Shown here: positions 1 through 9,583 of the stretch, one piece after another
Layout: each line of letters opens with the position of its first letter
Position numbering within the stretch: position 1 is the stretch's first letter
Assembly: GCA_027314645.1 (NCBI GenBank)
Contig: DAHVAL010000016.1
Location: forward strand, 1 to 39,291
Direction: 5' to 3'
DNA length: 39,291 nucleotides
Source of the DNA: Nitrospirota bacterium
Lineage (GTDB): Bacteria; Nitrospirota; Leptospirillia; Leptospirillales; Leptospirillaceae
Position numbers and translations under genes: made by a program
The notes under the pieces: generated by a model
Databases searched by the model: none
The model's input: the letters and a program-made list of their open reading frames with translations, nothing else
Told to the model about the DNA's origin: nothing

Positions 1-1040
1 AGGACGGCCGGCAGGTTGTTCATGACGGAGGAGAGAAGCGCGGCGATAAACCCCGTTCCCAGGGAGGCCGCGGTCACCCCGAAATGTCCGAGGCGTTCGA
101 GGAGGTGCGCCACCAGGGTCGTCAGGCCTGCATTCTTGAGACCATAGACCACGAGGTACATGGACAGGCTGAAAACGACAATATGCCAGGGCGCGTCCAT
201 CAGGATCCGGCGGACATGGATCGTTCCCGTCTGGGTTTTTGAGGGCTTCCGGGCCGCGACGGCCAAGAGGATGAGGGCCGCGATGGACATGACCACAAAG
301 GCGGGAATATGGGCGCGGGCGGTGACGAAATAGGCCAGAAGGACCCCGCCAAGGACGGGAAAGCCGGCCCGGAAGACCACCGGATCCTGGATGATGCTTT
401 TCGGGTCGGGCAGTTTTTCAAGATGGTACCGGTCCGGAAGGTGCGCTCCGAAAAGGAGCCAGAGGGCGAGGAGCGTGGCCAAAATCGAGACCACGTCGAC
501 CGGAACCATGAACGCGGCGTACCGGTCGAAGGGGATGTGGAAATACCGGGCGACGATGATGTTCACCAGGTTCGAGATCATGAACGGGAGGCTTGCGGTG
601 TCCGCGATGAACCCGGTGGCGATGATGAAGGCCAGGGCCCCCCGGGGGGTGACATCCATTCTCAGTAGAAGCGCCAGGACAATGGGGGTGAGAAGGAGAG
701 CGGCTCCGTCATTGGCAAAGACCGCGGAGATGCCGGCGCCCAGAAGAATGACGTACGGGAACAGCCTTCGCCCGGATCCCCCTCCCAGACGCGCGATATG
801 GATGGCCGACCAGTGGAAGAACCCGGCCTCGTCCAGGACCAGGGAGATGATGATCAGGGCGATGAAGGTAAAGGTTGCATCCCACACGATGTGCCAGACG
901 ATCGGGATGTCCCGAAGATGGACGACCCCCGTGGCCAGGGCCAGGAGGGCTCCTCCTGTCGAGCTCCATCCGATGCCGAGTCCTCTGGGTCGGAGAATGA
1001 CGAGGGCGAGGGTGACTAGAAAGATGAGAATGGCCAGCAG
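1..1040 (-). CDS. arsB: Arsenite efflux pump ArsB (3' end outside window)
   Basis: Inner-membrane arsenite/antimonite exporter of the ArsB family. About 346 residues are visible and the C-terminal fifth lies beyond the left edge. The translation follows E. coli ArsB closely: RPRGLGIGWS near residue 17, then FANDGAALLLTPIV, GFIADTASLP and SSVMNNLPAVL, on a backbone of hydrophobic helices. The reading frame has an upstream in-frame TGA near 1125 and no ATG, GTG or TTG before the first membrane helix. A CTG at 1038-1040 sits 7 bases after GGAGG and matches the expected N-terminus, so I take CTG as the start. It is divergent from the ArsR-type gene at 1429, which probably represses it. The family call is certain; the start is inferred. 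Confidence 0.93.
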   Translation of the reverse strand, partial: MLAILIFLVTLALVILRPRGLGIGWSSTGGALLALATGVVHLRDIPIVWHIVWDATFTFIALIIISLVLDEAGFFHWSAIHIARLGGGSGRRLFPYVILLGAGISAVFANDGAALLLTPIVLALLLRMDVTPRGALAFIIATGFIADTASLPFMISNLVNIIVARYFHIPFDRYAAFMVPVDVVSILATLLALWLLFGAHLPDRYHLEKLPDPKSIIQDPVVFRAGFPVLGGVLLAYFVTARAHIPAFVVMSIAALILLAVAARKPSKTQTGTIHVRRILMDAPWHIVVFSLSMYLVVYGLKNAGLTTLVAHLLERLGHFGVTAASLGTGFIAALLSSVMNNLPAV

Positions 1041-1428
1041 GGATCTTCCTCCAGGAAGCGATGTCTCGTGTGCGCATGATCTTAGCCCGAGCGCGCCTCG
1101 TTTGTAAAATACGCGAATCTCGAATCATGTTGCGCTTTGCTTGAAATAGGTTCAAAATAATAAGAGGAAATATTTTTTTTGACCAAGGAACCATCATCAT
1201 TAATTTATATTTCGATTATTGTTGGAATGTTAAATTTAAAACTATTTGATCTCAAACATCTTGGACGATCCGGGCGCACCTCGGGGAAGGAGCGGGACGG
1301 GGATCAGAGAAATCCGGGGAGGAAGGAGGCCGAAAAATCATGGGGCCGCCCTGGGGATATCCCGTCAAAACATTGCAACGCTCCATGAAAAAATAGAGCA
1401 AAATCTATAAAAAGTATATTAAGGAGGC
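1041..1428. promoter_or_regulatory. Divergent arsB/arsR intergenic region with candidate operators
   Basis: This is a 388-bp gap between divergent genes, with an AT-rich core at about 1135-1260 that differs from its GC-rich surroundings. It holds three small inverted repeats: TTGAA-N5-TTCAA at 1141-1155, TTAAATTTAA at 1230-1239 and TTTGA-TC-TCAAA at 1245-1256. Any of them could be the ArsR operator. A weak TTGACC at 1179-1184 lies on the plus strand. I see no convincing gene here; a 69-codon plus-strand frame at 1179-1388 has no Shine-Dalgarno site or recognisable protein. The promoter assignments are tentative. Confidence 0.4.
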
Positions 1429-1809
1429 ATGATGGCAATGAACAGTTTTCGCTCCAGTTCCGAACCCGAAAGGCGGATCCTCGGTGTTCTGGAAGCGCTC
1501 TCTTCAGGTATCCGACTCGAAATATTTAGGCTTCTCGTGTCCAACGAACCGGGGGGGCTCGTCGCCGGAGAGGTTTCGACGATGTTGGCCATTCCTCCGA
1601 CCAATTTGTCCTTCCATTTCAAGGCCATGACCCAGGCCGGGCTATTGACGGTGACCCCGGAAGGGCGGTTCCTTCGATATCGGGCGTCTATCGGAACCGT
1701 TGAAGAGGTGATTCAGTATCTGAACGACCAATGCGTCAGGCCGACGAAGGGGGAGAAACCCAGAAGGGAGCGTTCCCAGGCGGCGCCTCGAAGCAAGATC
1801 AGAAAATAA
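1429..1809 (+). CDS. arsR: ArsR/SmtB-family repressor
   Basis: Winged-helix metalloid-responsive repressor, likely of the divergent arsB. The ArsR fold is clear: ALSSGIRLEIFRLLV (helix 1-2), GEVSTMLAIPPTNLSFHF (HTH recognition helix) and GLLTVTPEGRFLRYRAS (beta-wing). It belongs to the group that lacks the ELCVCDL motif. In characterised members of this group, such as Acidithiobacillus ferrooxidans ArsR, As(III) is bound by a cluster of C-terminal cysteines. Here only one Cys is visible, in NDQC near residue 101, followed by a basic tail. AAGGAGG at 1421-1427 favours a start at ATG 1432 or 1438 over ATG 1429, which is almost touching it. The gene ends 8 bp from the convergent pgi. Confidence 0.85.
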   Translation: MMAMNSFRSSSEPERRILGVLEALSSGIRLEIFRLLVSNEPGGLVAGEVSTMLAIPPTNLSFHFKAMTQAGLLTVTPEGRFLRYRASIGTVEEVIQYLNDQCVRPTKGEKPRRERSQAAPRSKIRK

Positions 1810-1816
1810 TCTCCGA

Positions 1817-3454
1817 TTATTCTCTCCGCATGTCCCGGTACCGGCGAATCAGGGCGGCCGTCCCGCTGTCATGGGGAGGCCCTTTCGGAGACTGTCCCGA
1901 AAGTTCCTCGATGATGCGGACCGCCATCACCTTGCCAAGCTCGACCCCCCATTGGTCAAATGAATCGATCCCCCAGAGGGTTCCCTGGGTGAAGACGCTG
2001 TGTTCATAGAGGGCCACCAGAGCGCCCAAAGTGCGGGGACTGAGTTCCTGGCCCAGGATGGTATTGCTTGGGCGGTTTCCCTCGAATGTCCGGTGGGGGA
2101 CCTGGAATTCGGGGACACCCGAGGCGCGGACTTCTTCCGCCGTTTTTCCGAAGGCGAGGGCTTCGCCTTGGGCAAAGAGATTGGCCATCAGAATATCGTG
2201 GTGGTGGCCCAGGGGATTTCTGCTGTTGGCAAATCCGATGAAATCGATGGGGATCAGCCGGGTTCCTTGGTGAAGGAGCTGGTAAAAGGAATGCTGACCG
2301 TTGGTTCCCGGTTCTCCCCAGTAAATCGGCCCCGTCGTGGTCTCGACGGGGGAGCCGTCGGTGCGGACATGTTTCCCGTTCGATTCCATCGTGAGCTGCT
2401 GGAGATAGGCCGGGAACCGCTTGAGGTACTGGTCGTAAGGCAGGACCGCGATGGTCTGGCTTCCGAGAAAGTTGGTGTACCACACCACCAAAAGCCCCAT
2501 GAGAACCGGGAGATTCCGCTCGAACGGAGACTTATGGAAATGTTCGTCCATGGCGTGGAATCCTTCCAGCATTTCCTGGAAGCGGTCGGGCCCGATGGCG
2601 ATCATGGTGGAAAGACCGATGGCCGAATCCATGGAGTACCGGCCCCCGACCCAGTCCCAGAACCCGAACATGTTGTGCGTATCGATGCCGAACTTCTGGA
2701 CCTCCGGAGCATTGGTCGACACCGCCACGAAATGGTGGCGGACCGATTCCTCCGAGGAAAGACGCGCGAGGAGCCACGCCCGGGCCGTCCGTGCATTCGT
2801 CATCGTCTCCAGGGTGGTAAAGGTCTTGGATGAGATGATGAAAAGCGTTTCCTCGGGGTCGAGGTCGCGCGTGGCCTCGACGAAGTCGGTTCCGTCGATA
2901 TTCGACACGAAGCGAAAGACCCGGTCCCGATCCGAATAGGACCGGAGCGCCTCGTAGGCCATGACGGGGCCGAGGTCCGAGCCTCCGATCCCGATATTGA
3001 TCACGTTTTTGATGGTCTTTCCCGTGGCCCCCTTCCAGGAGCCTTCCCGGACGCGGGTCGCAAAGGATCCCATGCGGTCTAGGACCTCGTGAACCTCCCG
3101 GACCACGTCGACCCCCTTCACCACGAGAGACTCCCCCTTCGGCATTCGGAGGGCCACGTGCAGGACCGAGCGATGTTCGGTCCGGTTGATCATCTCGCCC
3201 CGGAACATGGAGTCGATGCGGTCAAAGAGGCGGCACTGTGTCGCCATCTCGAGAAGAAGGGAGAGCGTCTTCTCCGTCACCAGGTTCTTCGAATAATCCA
3301 GGATGAGCCCGGCCCCCTCCACCGTCATGCGCTCTGCCCGGGAGGGATCCTCCGAAAAAAGGTCCCGGAGGGAGCGTTGGCGGATCTCTCCCGAATGGGA
3401 GACCAGGGCTTGCCACGAGGAAAGGGCCGTCAAGGATGTGGGGGAAGGGGTCAT
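1817..3454 (-). CDS. pgi: Glucose-6-phosphate isomerase
   Basis: Interconverts glucose 6-phosphate and fructose 6-phosphate in the cytoplasm (glycolysis, gluconeogenesis, glycogen turnover). The protein is 545 aa, the usual length for the long bacterial form. Visible signatures are GIGGSDLGP (about 155-163), [15 protein letters not shown] with the catalytic Glu (about 357), [14 protein letters not shown] with the catalytic His (about 388) and a C-terminal GVELGK carrying the conserved Lys. An open frame extends upstream to 3562, but the family normally starts near [12 protein letters not shown], and AAAGGAG lies 6 bases before ATG 3454. That ATG overlaps the stop of the upstream phosphatase gene as ATGA, so translation is probably coupled. 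Confidence 0.97.
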   Translation of the reverse strand: MTPSPTSLTALSSWQALVSHSGEIRQRSLRDLFSEDPSRAERMTVEGAGLILDYSKNLVTEKTLSLLLEMATQCRLFDRIDSMFRGEMINRTEHRSVLHVALRMPKGESLVVKGVDVVREVHEVLDRMGSFATRVREGSWKGATGKTIKNVINIGIGGSDLGPVMAYEALRSYSDRDRVFRFVSNIDGTDFVEATRDLDPEETLFIISSKTFTTLETMTNARTARAWLLARLSSEESVRHHFVAVSTNAPEVQKFGIDTHNMFGFWDWVGGRYSMDSAIGLSTMIAIGPDRFQEMLEGFHAMDEHFHKSPFERNLPVLMGLLVVWYTNFLGSQTIAVLPYDQYLKRFPAYLQQLTMESNGKHVRTDGSPVETTTGPIYWGEPGTNGQHSFYQLLHQGTRLIPIDFIGFANSRNPLGHHHDILMANLFAQGEALAFGKTAEEVRASGVPEFQVPHRTFEGNRPSNTILGQELSPRTLGALVALYEHSVFTQGTLWGIDSFDQWGVELGKVMAVRIIEELSGQSPKGPPHDSGTAALIRRYRDMRRE

Positions 3455-4056
3455 ACGGGACTCCTTTGCGTGGGGGCCCCGGGAGGCGTCTCGGAGGGCA
3501 TTCGGTTGAGCGCCAGAAGGGCGGGCCAGGAATGTTCGTTCCCGAGAATGGTCAGGGAACATGTTTCGATGGCGAAGTGGCGCGCCGCGTCGGAGGGAAG
3601 CTTAAGCCAGTTGGCCACAAGAACCCGAAGAAGGTGTCCATGGGCGAAGATGAGGGCATCCTTGCCCGTTTCTTGGACACGGACAAGAACCCTCTTGGCC
3701 CGGGCCGTCACATCTTTGAGGGACTCCCCTTCCGGGGCTCCGTCCCGGAAGAGGTCCCATCCGGGATTGGTCCGGCGAATTTCCATGGTGGTCAACCCCT
3801 CGTACGCTCCATAGTCCCATTCGACCAGGTCCCCGTCCAGATGGAGATCTTTCCCGAATCCGGCCAGTTCCGCGGTCCGGCGGGCTCTGGCCAGGGGGCT
3901 TGAAAGGACGACGGCGGGGTGGAGATCCGCGAGCATGGGTCCCAATCGCCTGACAGTGTCTTCTCCTTCCGGGGACAGGGGGAGATCGGTCCGGCCGGTG
4001 TGGCGTCCGGAGGCCGACCAGAGGGTGGCCCCGTGACGCACCAGAAAGATGTGCAT
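3451..4056 (-). CDS. Histidine phosphatase / phosphoglycerate mutase-like protein
   Basis: Member of the histidine phosphatase superfamily (branch 2,3-bisphosphoglycerate-dependent mutase, GpmB, CobC), 201 aa. The catalytic LVRHGAT lies at residues 5-11 with nucleophile His8. [23 protein letters not shown] and [10 protein letters not shown] (second catalytic His) follow in family order. AAAGGAG precedes ATG 4056 at normal spacing. It overlaps pgi by an ATGA junction, so the two form an operon and a role in sugar-phosphate metabolism is likely. The sequence alone does not separate a true mutase from a broad phosphatase such as glucosyl-3-phosphoglycerate phosphatase, so I give no gene symbol. 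Confidence 0.9.
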   Translation of the reverse strand: MHIFLVRHGATLWSASGRHTGRTDLPLSPEGEDTVRRLGPMLADLHPAVVLSSPLARARRTAELAGFGKDLHLDGDLVEWDYGAYEGLTTMEIRRTNPGWDLFRDGAPEGESLKDVTARAKRVLVRVQETGKDALIFAHGHLLRVLVANWLKLPSDAARHFAIETCSLTILGNEHSWPALLALNRMPSETPPGAPTQRSPV

Positions 4057-4256
4057 GTCCGCTCCTTTTGCGGGGTCCGGTGTCTCCCCCGAGAATACCA
4101 GAAATCCGAAGGGGCCAACAACCCGGAATCATCTGGAAATAAGCGGTAGAGTTTACAAAATTCTTCCTTTATCTGATGTTGTCCCGAAGGGCGTCCCGTG
4201 GGACAATGGCTCCAGCCCAACCCACAGGAGATCCGATTCGACCACAAGGAGGGAGT

Positions 4257-6605
4257 GTGAAGGCACCGAAGGCGGCCTTTTCCCGGCCGGTTTGGAGCAC
4301 CGCCAGGAAAGACGTGGTGGGGAGTTCGCTTGGAAGTTCCCGGGTATGGTTCACGGTGGCCCAGGGGATTCTGACCGAAGTGTATTATCCCAGGATCGAT
4401 ATCCCTCAGATCCGCGATTTGGGGTTTATCGTGGCCGATGACCGGGGATTCTGGACGGAGGTCCGGACTCTCGGCCAATATGCGGTCTCTCTTGAGGGAG
4501 AGGGACTCCCGGCGGTCCATATCCGCCATGAGCACGAGCGCTTTCGTCTCGATCTCGCCATCGTCGCGGCTCCGGACCGCGACGTGATCCTGGTGGATTT
4601 CCGGTTGACCGGGGACTCCGCCCTCCGTGTCTACCCGCTTCTCGCCCCCCGGTTGGGAGGACGGTCCGAAAATTCGGCCCTTTGCGGAACATGGCACGGA
4701 CGGAGGATCCTGGGCGCGTTCCAGGGACCTTTCGCCCTGGCTCTCTCAGGCATGACCCCGGATGGGACCGACCTCTTTTCGAGGCTGTCCTGCGGCCATG
4801 TCGGAGAAAGCGACGGGTGGCAGGATTTTTCCCGAAACGGACGGATGACGTGGACCTATGACGAAGCCGGTCCCGGGGAGATCGCCCTCATGGCCGAAAC
4901 GGGTTCGTCCGGAACTCTGGCCCTGGCCCTTGCCAGCAGCTGGGAAGCCGCCTCGACCCTGGCGTTCTCGGCCCTCATGGAGGGGTTCAAGCCGCAGTGG
5001 GACCACCAGGTGGCCCTTTGGGGCAGGTGGCAGGAAAAGCTTGCCATTCCGTCCAACCTCCCGCCCCGCCTCGCCCGCATGTACCGGACCTCCGCCATGG
5101 TGCTTCGGGCCCACGAGGACAAGACCTTCCCGGGGGCGATCATCGCCAGCATGTCCACCCCGTGGGGAGAGGCCTCCGACAGCCGGGGAGGATACCACCT
5201 CGTGTGGAGCCGGGACCTCTCCGAAAGCGCCGGCGCCTTCCTGGCCATGGGAGACACCCGGGCCGTCCTCCGCATCCTGTCGTACCTCATGGCCACCCAG
5301 CAGGAAGACGGCCATTGGCTCCAGAATCAGTGGCTTGGGGGAAAGCCTTACTGGCAAGGTCTCCAGCTGGACGAGGCGGCCTTTCCCGTCCTTCTGGCGG
5401 CCTCGCTGGAACACCACGGAACCCTCTCCGTGCCGGGGCTCCGGACGATGGTGGAGCGTGCGCTCCGGTTCATCATCCGCGAGGGGCCTGTCACGGGTCA
5501 GGACCGATGGGAAGAGGATCCGGGAATCAACCTGTTTACCCTGGCCGTCTCGATCGCGGCCCTGGTGGACGGGGCCGAGTTGCTCCACCCCGATGACCGG
5601 GAAATCGCCTATTGGATCGCCGATACCTGGAACTCCCGGATCGAACGCTGGACCTGGTCCGGTCAGACCGCTCTCGCCAGGCAACTGGGGGTCGCCGGAT
5701 ATTATCTTCGCGCCGTTCCGGAGGAAATTCTGGAAGATGCCGCGGCCAAGGGGCTTCCGCTCTTGATCAAGAACCGGTGCCAGGACCCGGGCCTTGCCGC
5801 CTGCGACCAAATCAGCACCGACTTCCTCCAGCTCGTCCGCTACGGCCTCCGCTCCCTGGCCCACCCTCCGGTGCGCGAAACGCTTCGGGCGGTGGACCGC
5901 CTTCTGCGGTGCGACACTCCCTCGGGCCAGACATGGTATCGGTACAACGGAGACGGATACGGGGAACATGAGGACGGGAGCCCGTTCGATGGAAGCGGCC
6001 TGGGGCGGCCCTGGCCCCTGTTGGCTGGAGAACGCGGGCATGCCTCCCTGACGGGGGGAGAAAGCCCCCTTCCCTACCTCCGGGCGATGGAGGCGATGGC
6101 AGGTCCAGGAGGGATGATTCCGGAGCAGGTCTGGGATACGGCCCCCATTCCGGAAAAGAACCTTTGGCCCGGAAAGCCCACCGGCTCGGCCATGCCGCTC
6201 GTCTGGGCCCATGCCGAATTCATCAAGCTGGTCCACAGCATGGGGAACAAGTCGCCGGTGGACCGGCCCCGGGCCACCGGGACCCGCTACGGGGGCAAGA
6301 TTCCGTCCGTGTCATGGGTTCTCTGGCGTCACCGGCACAAGGTGAGCCAGATCCCGGAGGGGATCGAGCTCAGGGTCGTCTTTGAACGGGAGGTCCTGGT
6401 CCATTGGGGGATCGACAATTGGGACACTCCTGCGGACATGCCGACCCGGCCGCTGGGGCTGGGATTTTTTGGGACGGTCCTCCCCGCGGTTGGACTCAAG
6501 GCGGGGCAGACGATCCTTTTCACGTTTTACTGGATCGGCGAACAACGATGGGAGGGGGTGGACTACCGCGTGGAGGTCGTTCCTCCCGTTCCGGCGGATT
6601 TTTAG
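4257..6605 (+). CDS. GH15 glucoamylase / glucodextranase-like glucan hydrolase
   Basis: Hydrolyses alpha-linked glucose from the non-reducing ends of glucans (glycogen, dextrin or trehalose-type substrates). Domains in order: an N-terminal beta-sandwich (SSRVWFTVAQGILTEVYYPR), an (alpha/alpha)6 GH15 barrel and a C-terminal beta domain of the glucodextranase type. Catalytic landmarks are YHLVWSRDL (about 317-325), WEED with the presumed general acid (about 417) and GMIPEQVWD with the presumed base (about 619-627). No signal peptide is seen, so it probably acts in the cytoplasm on stored glucan. An open frame reaches ATG 4176, but AAGGAGG four bases before GTG 4257 makes GTG the best start (782 aa). 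It is divergent from the pgi operon and followed by pfkB. Substrate specificity is not settled. Confidence 0.9.
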   Translation: MKAPKAAFSRPVWSTARKDVVGSSLGSSRVWFTVAQGILTEVYYPRIDIPQIRDLGFIVADDRGFWTEVRTLGQYAVSLEGEGLPAVHIRHEHERFRLDLAIVAAPDRDVILVDFRLTGDSALRVYPLLAPRLGGRSENSALCGTWHGRRILGAFQGPFALALSGMTPDGTDLFSRLSCGHVGESDGWQDFSRNGRMTWTYDEAGPGEIALMAETGSSGTLALALASSWEAASTLAFSALMEGFKPQWDHQVALWGRWQEKLAIPSNLPPRLARMYRTSAMVLRAHEDKTFPGAIIASMSTPWGEASDSRGGYHLVWSRDLSESAGAFLAMGDTRAVLRILSYLMATQQEDGHWLQNQWLGGKPYWQGLQLDEAAFPVLLAASLEHHGTLSVPGLRTMVERALRFIIREGPVTGQDRWEEDPGINLFTLAVSIAALVDGAELLHPDDREIAYWIADTWNSRIERWTWSGQTALARQLGVAGYYLRAVPEEILEDAAAKGLPLLIKNRCQDPGLAACDQISTDFLQLVRYGLRSLAHPPVRETLRAVDRLLRCDTPSGQTWYRYNGDGYGEHEDGSPFDGSGLGRPWPLLAGERGHASLTGGESPLPYLRAMEAMAGPGGMIPEQVWDTAPIPEKNLWPGKPTGSAMPLVWAHAEFIKLVHSMGNKSPVDRPRATGTRYGGKIPSVSWVLWRHRHKVSQIPEGIELRVVFEREVLVHWGIDNWDTPADMPTRPLGLGFFGTVLPAVGLKAGQTILFTFYWIGEQRWEGVDYRVEVVPPVPADF

Positions 6606-6751
6606 AATGACCGAAGGGCCCGATCGGACCGGTCTCCTCACCGATCTCCCCCGCTTTGAAGAGGGCTGGAATCGCCAGCCTTCACTCTTGTATAGTGGGG
6701 GGGAAGGGGCGTCGGCATCTCCGGCGCTTAGGAGATTCCCAAGGAGAGGAC

Positions 6752-7708
6752 ATGCCCTCGCGTCCACCGGCTCGACCGATAGCGACGTTGACGCTCAATC
6801 CCGCCGTGGACGTGTCCTATGAGGTTCCGGCGCTCGTGTCGGACCAGAAGACCCACGCTACCCGAACCCGGACCGACCCGGGGGGAAACGGGATCAACGT
6901 GGGCAGGGCCCTTAAGGTTCTCGGGGTGCCCGCCGCAAATTTCTGCATTATGGCCGGAAGCGCCGGGGTGTTGCTCGAAACGCTTCTCGAAGACCAGATC
7001 GACCATATCGTCTGCGCGCGCGTCCAGGGCGAAACCCGCATCAATGCGACCATCCTGCAGGACGTTCCTCCCATCCAATACGAAGTGACCGGGATCGGTC
7101 CTTACGTTCCTCCCGGCATCCTGTCCCGCCTCCTCGACGATTTTTTGTCCCAGAGTTCCGGAGGATTCGGCGTGTTGTCCGGATCGGTTCCCCCCGGGAT
7201 TCCCCATGACATCTACGGGTCCATGGTGAGCCGGGTCCATGAGGCCGGAGGGTCCGCCGTGGTCGATGCCCACGGAGACCTTCTGCGGCATTCCCTCGAT
7301 CGCCATCCCTTTCTGATCAAGCCGAACGGGTACGAACTCTCTCTTCTTTTAGGAAAGGAGGTCCGGGGGATCGAAGATGTGGCGCAGGAGGCCCGGATTC
7401 TTCAGAAAAGGGGGATCGCCTATGTCTGTGTCTCGTTAGGCATGGAAGGGGCCGTTCTGATCGGGCCGGAAGGGAGCTTTTTTGCAAAGGCTCCCCGGGT
7501 GGCCGTCAAATGCACTGTCGGGTCGGGCGATTCCATGGTGGCGGGCCTGATCGCGGCGCTGTCGCAGGGCAAGGGGGCTCCCGAAGCCCTCGGTCTCGCC
7601 GTGGCCTGCGGCAGCGGAACGGCCGCCCAGCCGGGGACGGCCATTTTTACCGCCGCCCAGGTGGGGGAGCTTCTTCCCCGCATCGAGGTGATCCCTTTGG
7701 ACATTTAA
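6752..7708 (+). CDS. pfkB: PfkB-family phosphofructokinase
   Basis: Ribokinase-family sugar kinase, 318 aa, most like the minor 6-phosphofructokinase (PfkB) and 1-phosphofructokinases. Evidence: TLTLNPAVDVSYEV at the N-terminus, DPGGNGINVGRAL (substrate site, about 42-54), VLSGSVPPGIP, FLIKPNGYEL and the anion hole/catalytic motif TVGSGDSMVAG with catalytic Asp260. The usual GAGD is GSGD here, a mild change. AAGGAG lies 5 bases before ATG 6752; a longer frame from 6656 has no such site. It is on the same strand as the GH15 gene 146 bp upstream. With pgi nearby, this suggests a route from glucan to glycolytic intermediates. The 6-phosphate versus 1-phosphate preference cannot be read from sequence. 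Confidence 0.88.
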   Translation: MPSRPPARPIATLTLNPAVDVSYEVPALVSDQKTHATRTRTDPGGNGINVGRALKVLGVPAANFCIMAGSAGVLLETLLEDQIDHIVCARVQGETRINATILQDVPPIQYEVTGIGPYVPPGILSRLLDDFLSQSSGGFGVLSGSVPPGIPHDIYGSMVSRVHEAGGSAVVDAHGDLLRHSLDRHPFLIKPNGYELSLLLGKEVRGIEDVAQEARILQKRGIAYVCVSLGMEGAVLIGPEGSFFAKAPRVAVKCTVGSGDSMVAGLIAALSQGKGAPEALGLAVACGSGTAAQPGTAIFTAAQVGELLPRIEVIPLDI

Positions 7709-7886
7709 GAGGGGGGAGACCCTGGCCTTCCCGCTCCGGGGCCTAATGTTCTGTCCGTCACGCCCTTGGGGCCCGCCGCCGGGATGATCGAGATCTTGCC
7801 CGTGCGGGAGGAGGTCCGGGCGGCGCGCCTCCACCCAAAAAAGTCCTTGGGCTCCCACGCTTCCCGCGGCATTCCTTTTCGTCCCG

Positions 7887-9557
7887 TCAGAACCGCCGGG
7901 TCCTGAGAATCACGATCGCAAGGAAAAACCCGAGCACCCCCGCCCCGGTAAATCCGATCAGGCCGAGGGTCTCGAAGGAAGAATGAGAGGAAAGGGAGGC
8001 GGAAAATATGAGCGCCGATCCGATCACGAGAGATGAGACGAGGACGGACAGGGAGAGAAGGTTCCCGGTCCGGTCGATTTCCCGGATGAGGTCATCCAAA
8101 TGCCGAAGCGAGAAATCGATCCGGAACCGGCCGGTTCCCGCCGTATCCAAAAATCCCTCCACGGCCTCCGGAATGGCGTTCAGGATCCGGAGAGCCGAGC
8201 GGGAGGAGATTTTAAAATTCCGGAGAATGTTTGAGAGATTGAAGTTGCTCATGAACTGGGAGACCATGAAGGGCTTGGCCTCCTCCAGCATGTTGAAGGA
8301 AGGGTCGAGCTGGCGTCCGATCCCTTCCATGATGACGAGGGCCCGGAGGAGAAGGACGAGTTCGGAGGGAAGTTTGAGCCCATGCTCCCGGGTAATGGAG
8401 AACAGCTCGGAGGCCAGTTGGTCGACACGGATTTCGGACAGGGGAAGGTTCACGAACTCTTCGAGAAATCTCGACAGCTCGGATTCGAGCAGAAGGGTGT
8501 CGGACTCCTCGGGAATGGCGTTCATGCGGCGAAGCACCCCCACGACCCTGGCGACATCGTTCTCGGAGAGGGCGGTGAGAAGATCCGACAGGAGGGTCCT
8601 CCAGGTCTGGGAGAGGGTCCCGAACATCCCGAAGTCCAGAACCCCGATCCGGGAGCCCGGGAGAACGAGGATATTTCCCGGATGGGGGTCTCCCTGAAAG
8701 AATCCGAAGACGAACACCTGCTTTAAAATGGACCGTGCTCCCAGCCGGGCCAAGACTTCGGGGGTCGTCCCCATCTCGGCGAACCGGTCGATTTCGGTGA
8801 TTTTGATTCCATCGAGAAATTCGAGCACCAGGACCTGCTCCGTCGAATACTCCGGAAACCACTGGGGAATGACAATTTCCTGGTCGTCGGCAAAATGCCG
8901 GGCCGCCCGGTCGATATTTTTGGCCTCATGGGAAAAGTCGAGCTCCAGGCGCAGCGTCCGTGAAAACTCCCGGACGACCTCTCGGGGATGGAAGCGGCGG
9001 GAGCGCTCAACATTGTCCTCAAGAACCCCCGCAAGAACGGACAGAATGGACAGATCGGCTTCGACCTTCGGGACGATCCCCGGGCGGCGAACCTTGATCG
9101 CGACTTCCGTCCCATCGGGAAGCCTTCCCCGGTGGACCTGGGCGATGGTGGCCTGTCCCAGCGGAACCGGGTCCAGGCGGGACAAATGGATGCTTGGGGG
9201 AGACCCCCAGGCCTCTTCCAGGATGGATTCGACCTGATCAAAGGGGAGAGGGGCGATGCGGTCCTGGAGACGGGAAAGCTCCGTGATGTAGTCCGGGGAC
9301 AGGAGGTCCGGCCGTGCCGACAGAATCTGCCCCAATTTCGAAAATGTCGGCCCCAACTCCTCCAAGGCCTTGCGCAGACGGACCGGGCGCGACTCCGTCG
9401 GAGTGGGTTTTCGGAAGAGAAGGCGGCCTCCGGCCGTTTTGAGGGGGGAGAGCCTCAGGAACTCCACCACGTCCTCAAACCCGTACTTGATCAGAATCCG
9501 GACGACATCCTTGACCCGGGCCAGCTCGGACAAAGGCAGAAGATCGATGACGGACAA
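7887..9557 (-). CDS. ubiB: UbiB/AarF/ABC1-family atypical kinase
   Basis: Membrane-associated kinase-like ATPase of the UbiB/AarF (ADCK) family, usually needed for quinone biosynthesis or lipid homeostasis. It has 556 aa. The family KxGQ motif is at SKLGQILSARPDLL (about 73-86). PLGQATIAQVHRG follows in place of a glycine loop, then AIKVRRPG (Lys155), QGDPHPGN (288-295) and the metal-binding LDFG (307-310). Two hydrophobic segments at about 500-525 and 530-552 are the typical C-terminal membrane anchor. The start is TTG 9557, with AAGGAG six bases upstream. It is the likely second gene of a minus-strand pair with the SagB-like gene, whose stop is 27 bp upstream. No other quinone gene is in the window. 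Confidence 0.92.
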   Translation of the reverse strand: MSVIDLLPLSELARVKDVVRILIKYGFEDVVEFLRLSPLKTAGGRLLFRKPTPTESRPVRLRKALEELGPTFSKLGQILSARPDLLSPDYITELSRLQDRIAPLPFDQVESILEEAWGSPPSIHLSRLDPVPLGQATIAQVHRGRLPDGTEVAIKVRRPGIVPKVEADLSILSVLAGVLEDNVERSRRFHPREVVREFSRTLRLELDFSHEAKNIDRAARHFADDQEIVIPQWFPEYSTEQVLVLEFLDGIKITEIDRFAEMGTTPEVLARLGARSILKQVFVFGFFQGDPHPGNILVLPGSRIGVLDFGMFGTLSQTWRTLLSDLLTALSENDVARVVGVLRRMNAIPEESDTLLLESELSRFLEEFVNLPLSEIRVDQLASELFSITREHGLKLPSELVLLLRALVIMEGIGRQLDPSFNMLEEAKPFMVSQFMSNFNLSNILRNFKISSRSALRILNAIPEAVEGFLDTAGTGRFRIDFSLRHLDDLIREIDRTGNLLSLSVLVSSLVIGSALIFSASLSSHSSFETLGLIGFTGAGVLGFFLAIVILRTRRF

Positions 9558-9583
9558 GGAGGTCTCCTTGACTTTATGGGACG

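Noticed and set aside
391-1107. 238-codon plus-strand open frame at the left end
   Set aside because: Antisense to arsB; the minus-strand translation matches ArsB over its whole length.
4746-6236. 496-codon minus-strand open frame
   Set aside because: Antisense to the GH15 gene, whose domains and catalytic motifs are intact throughout.
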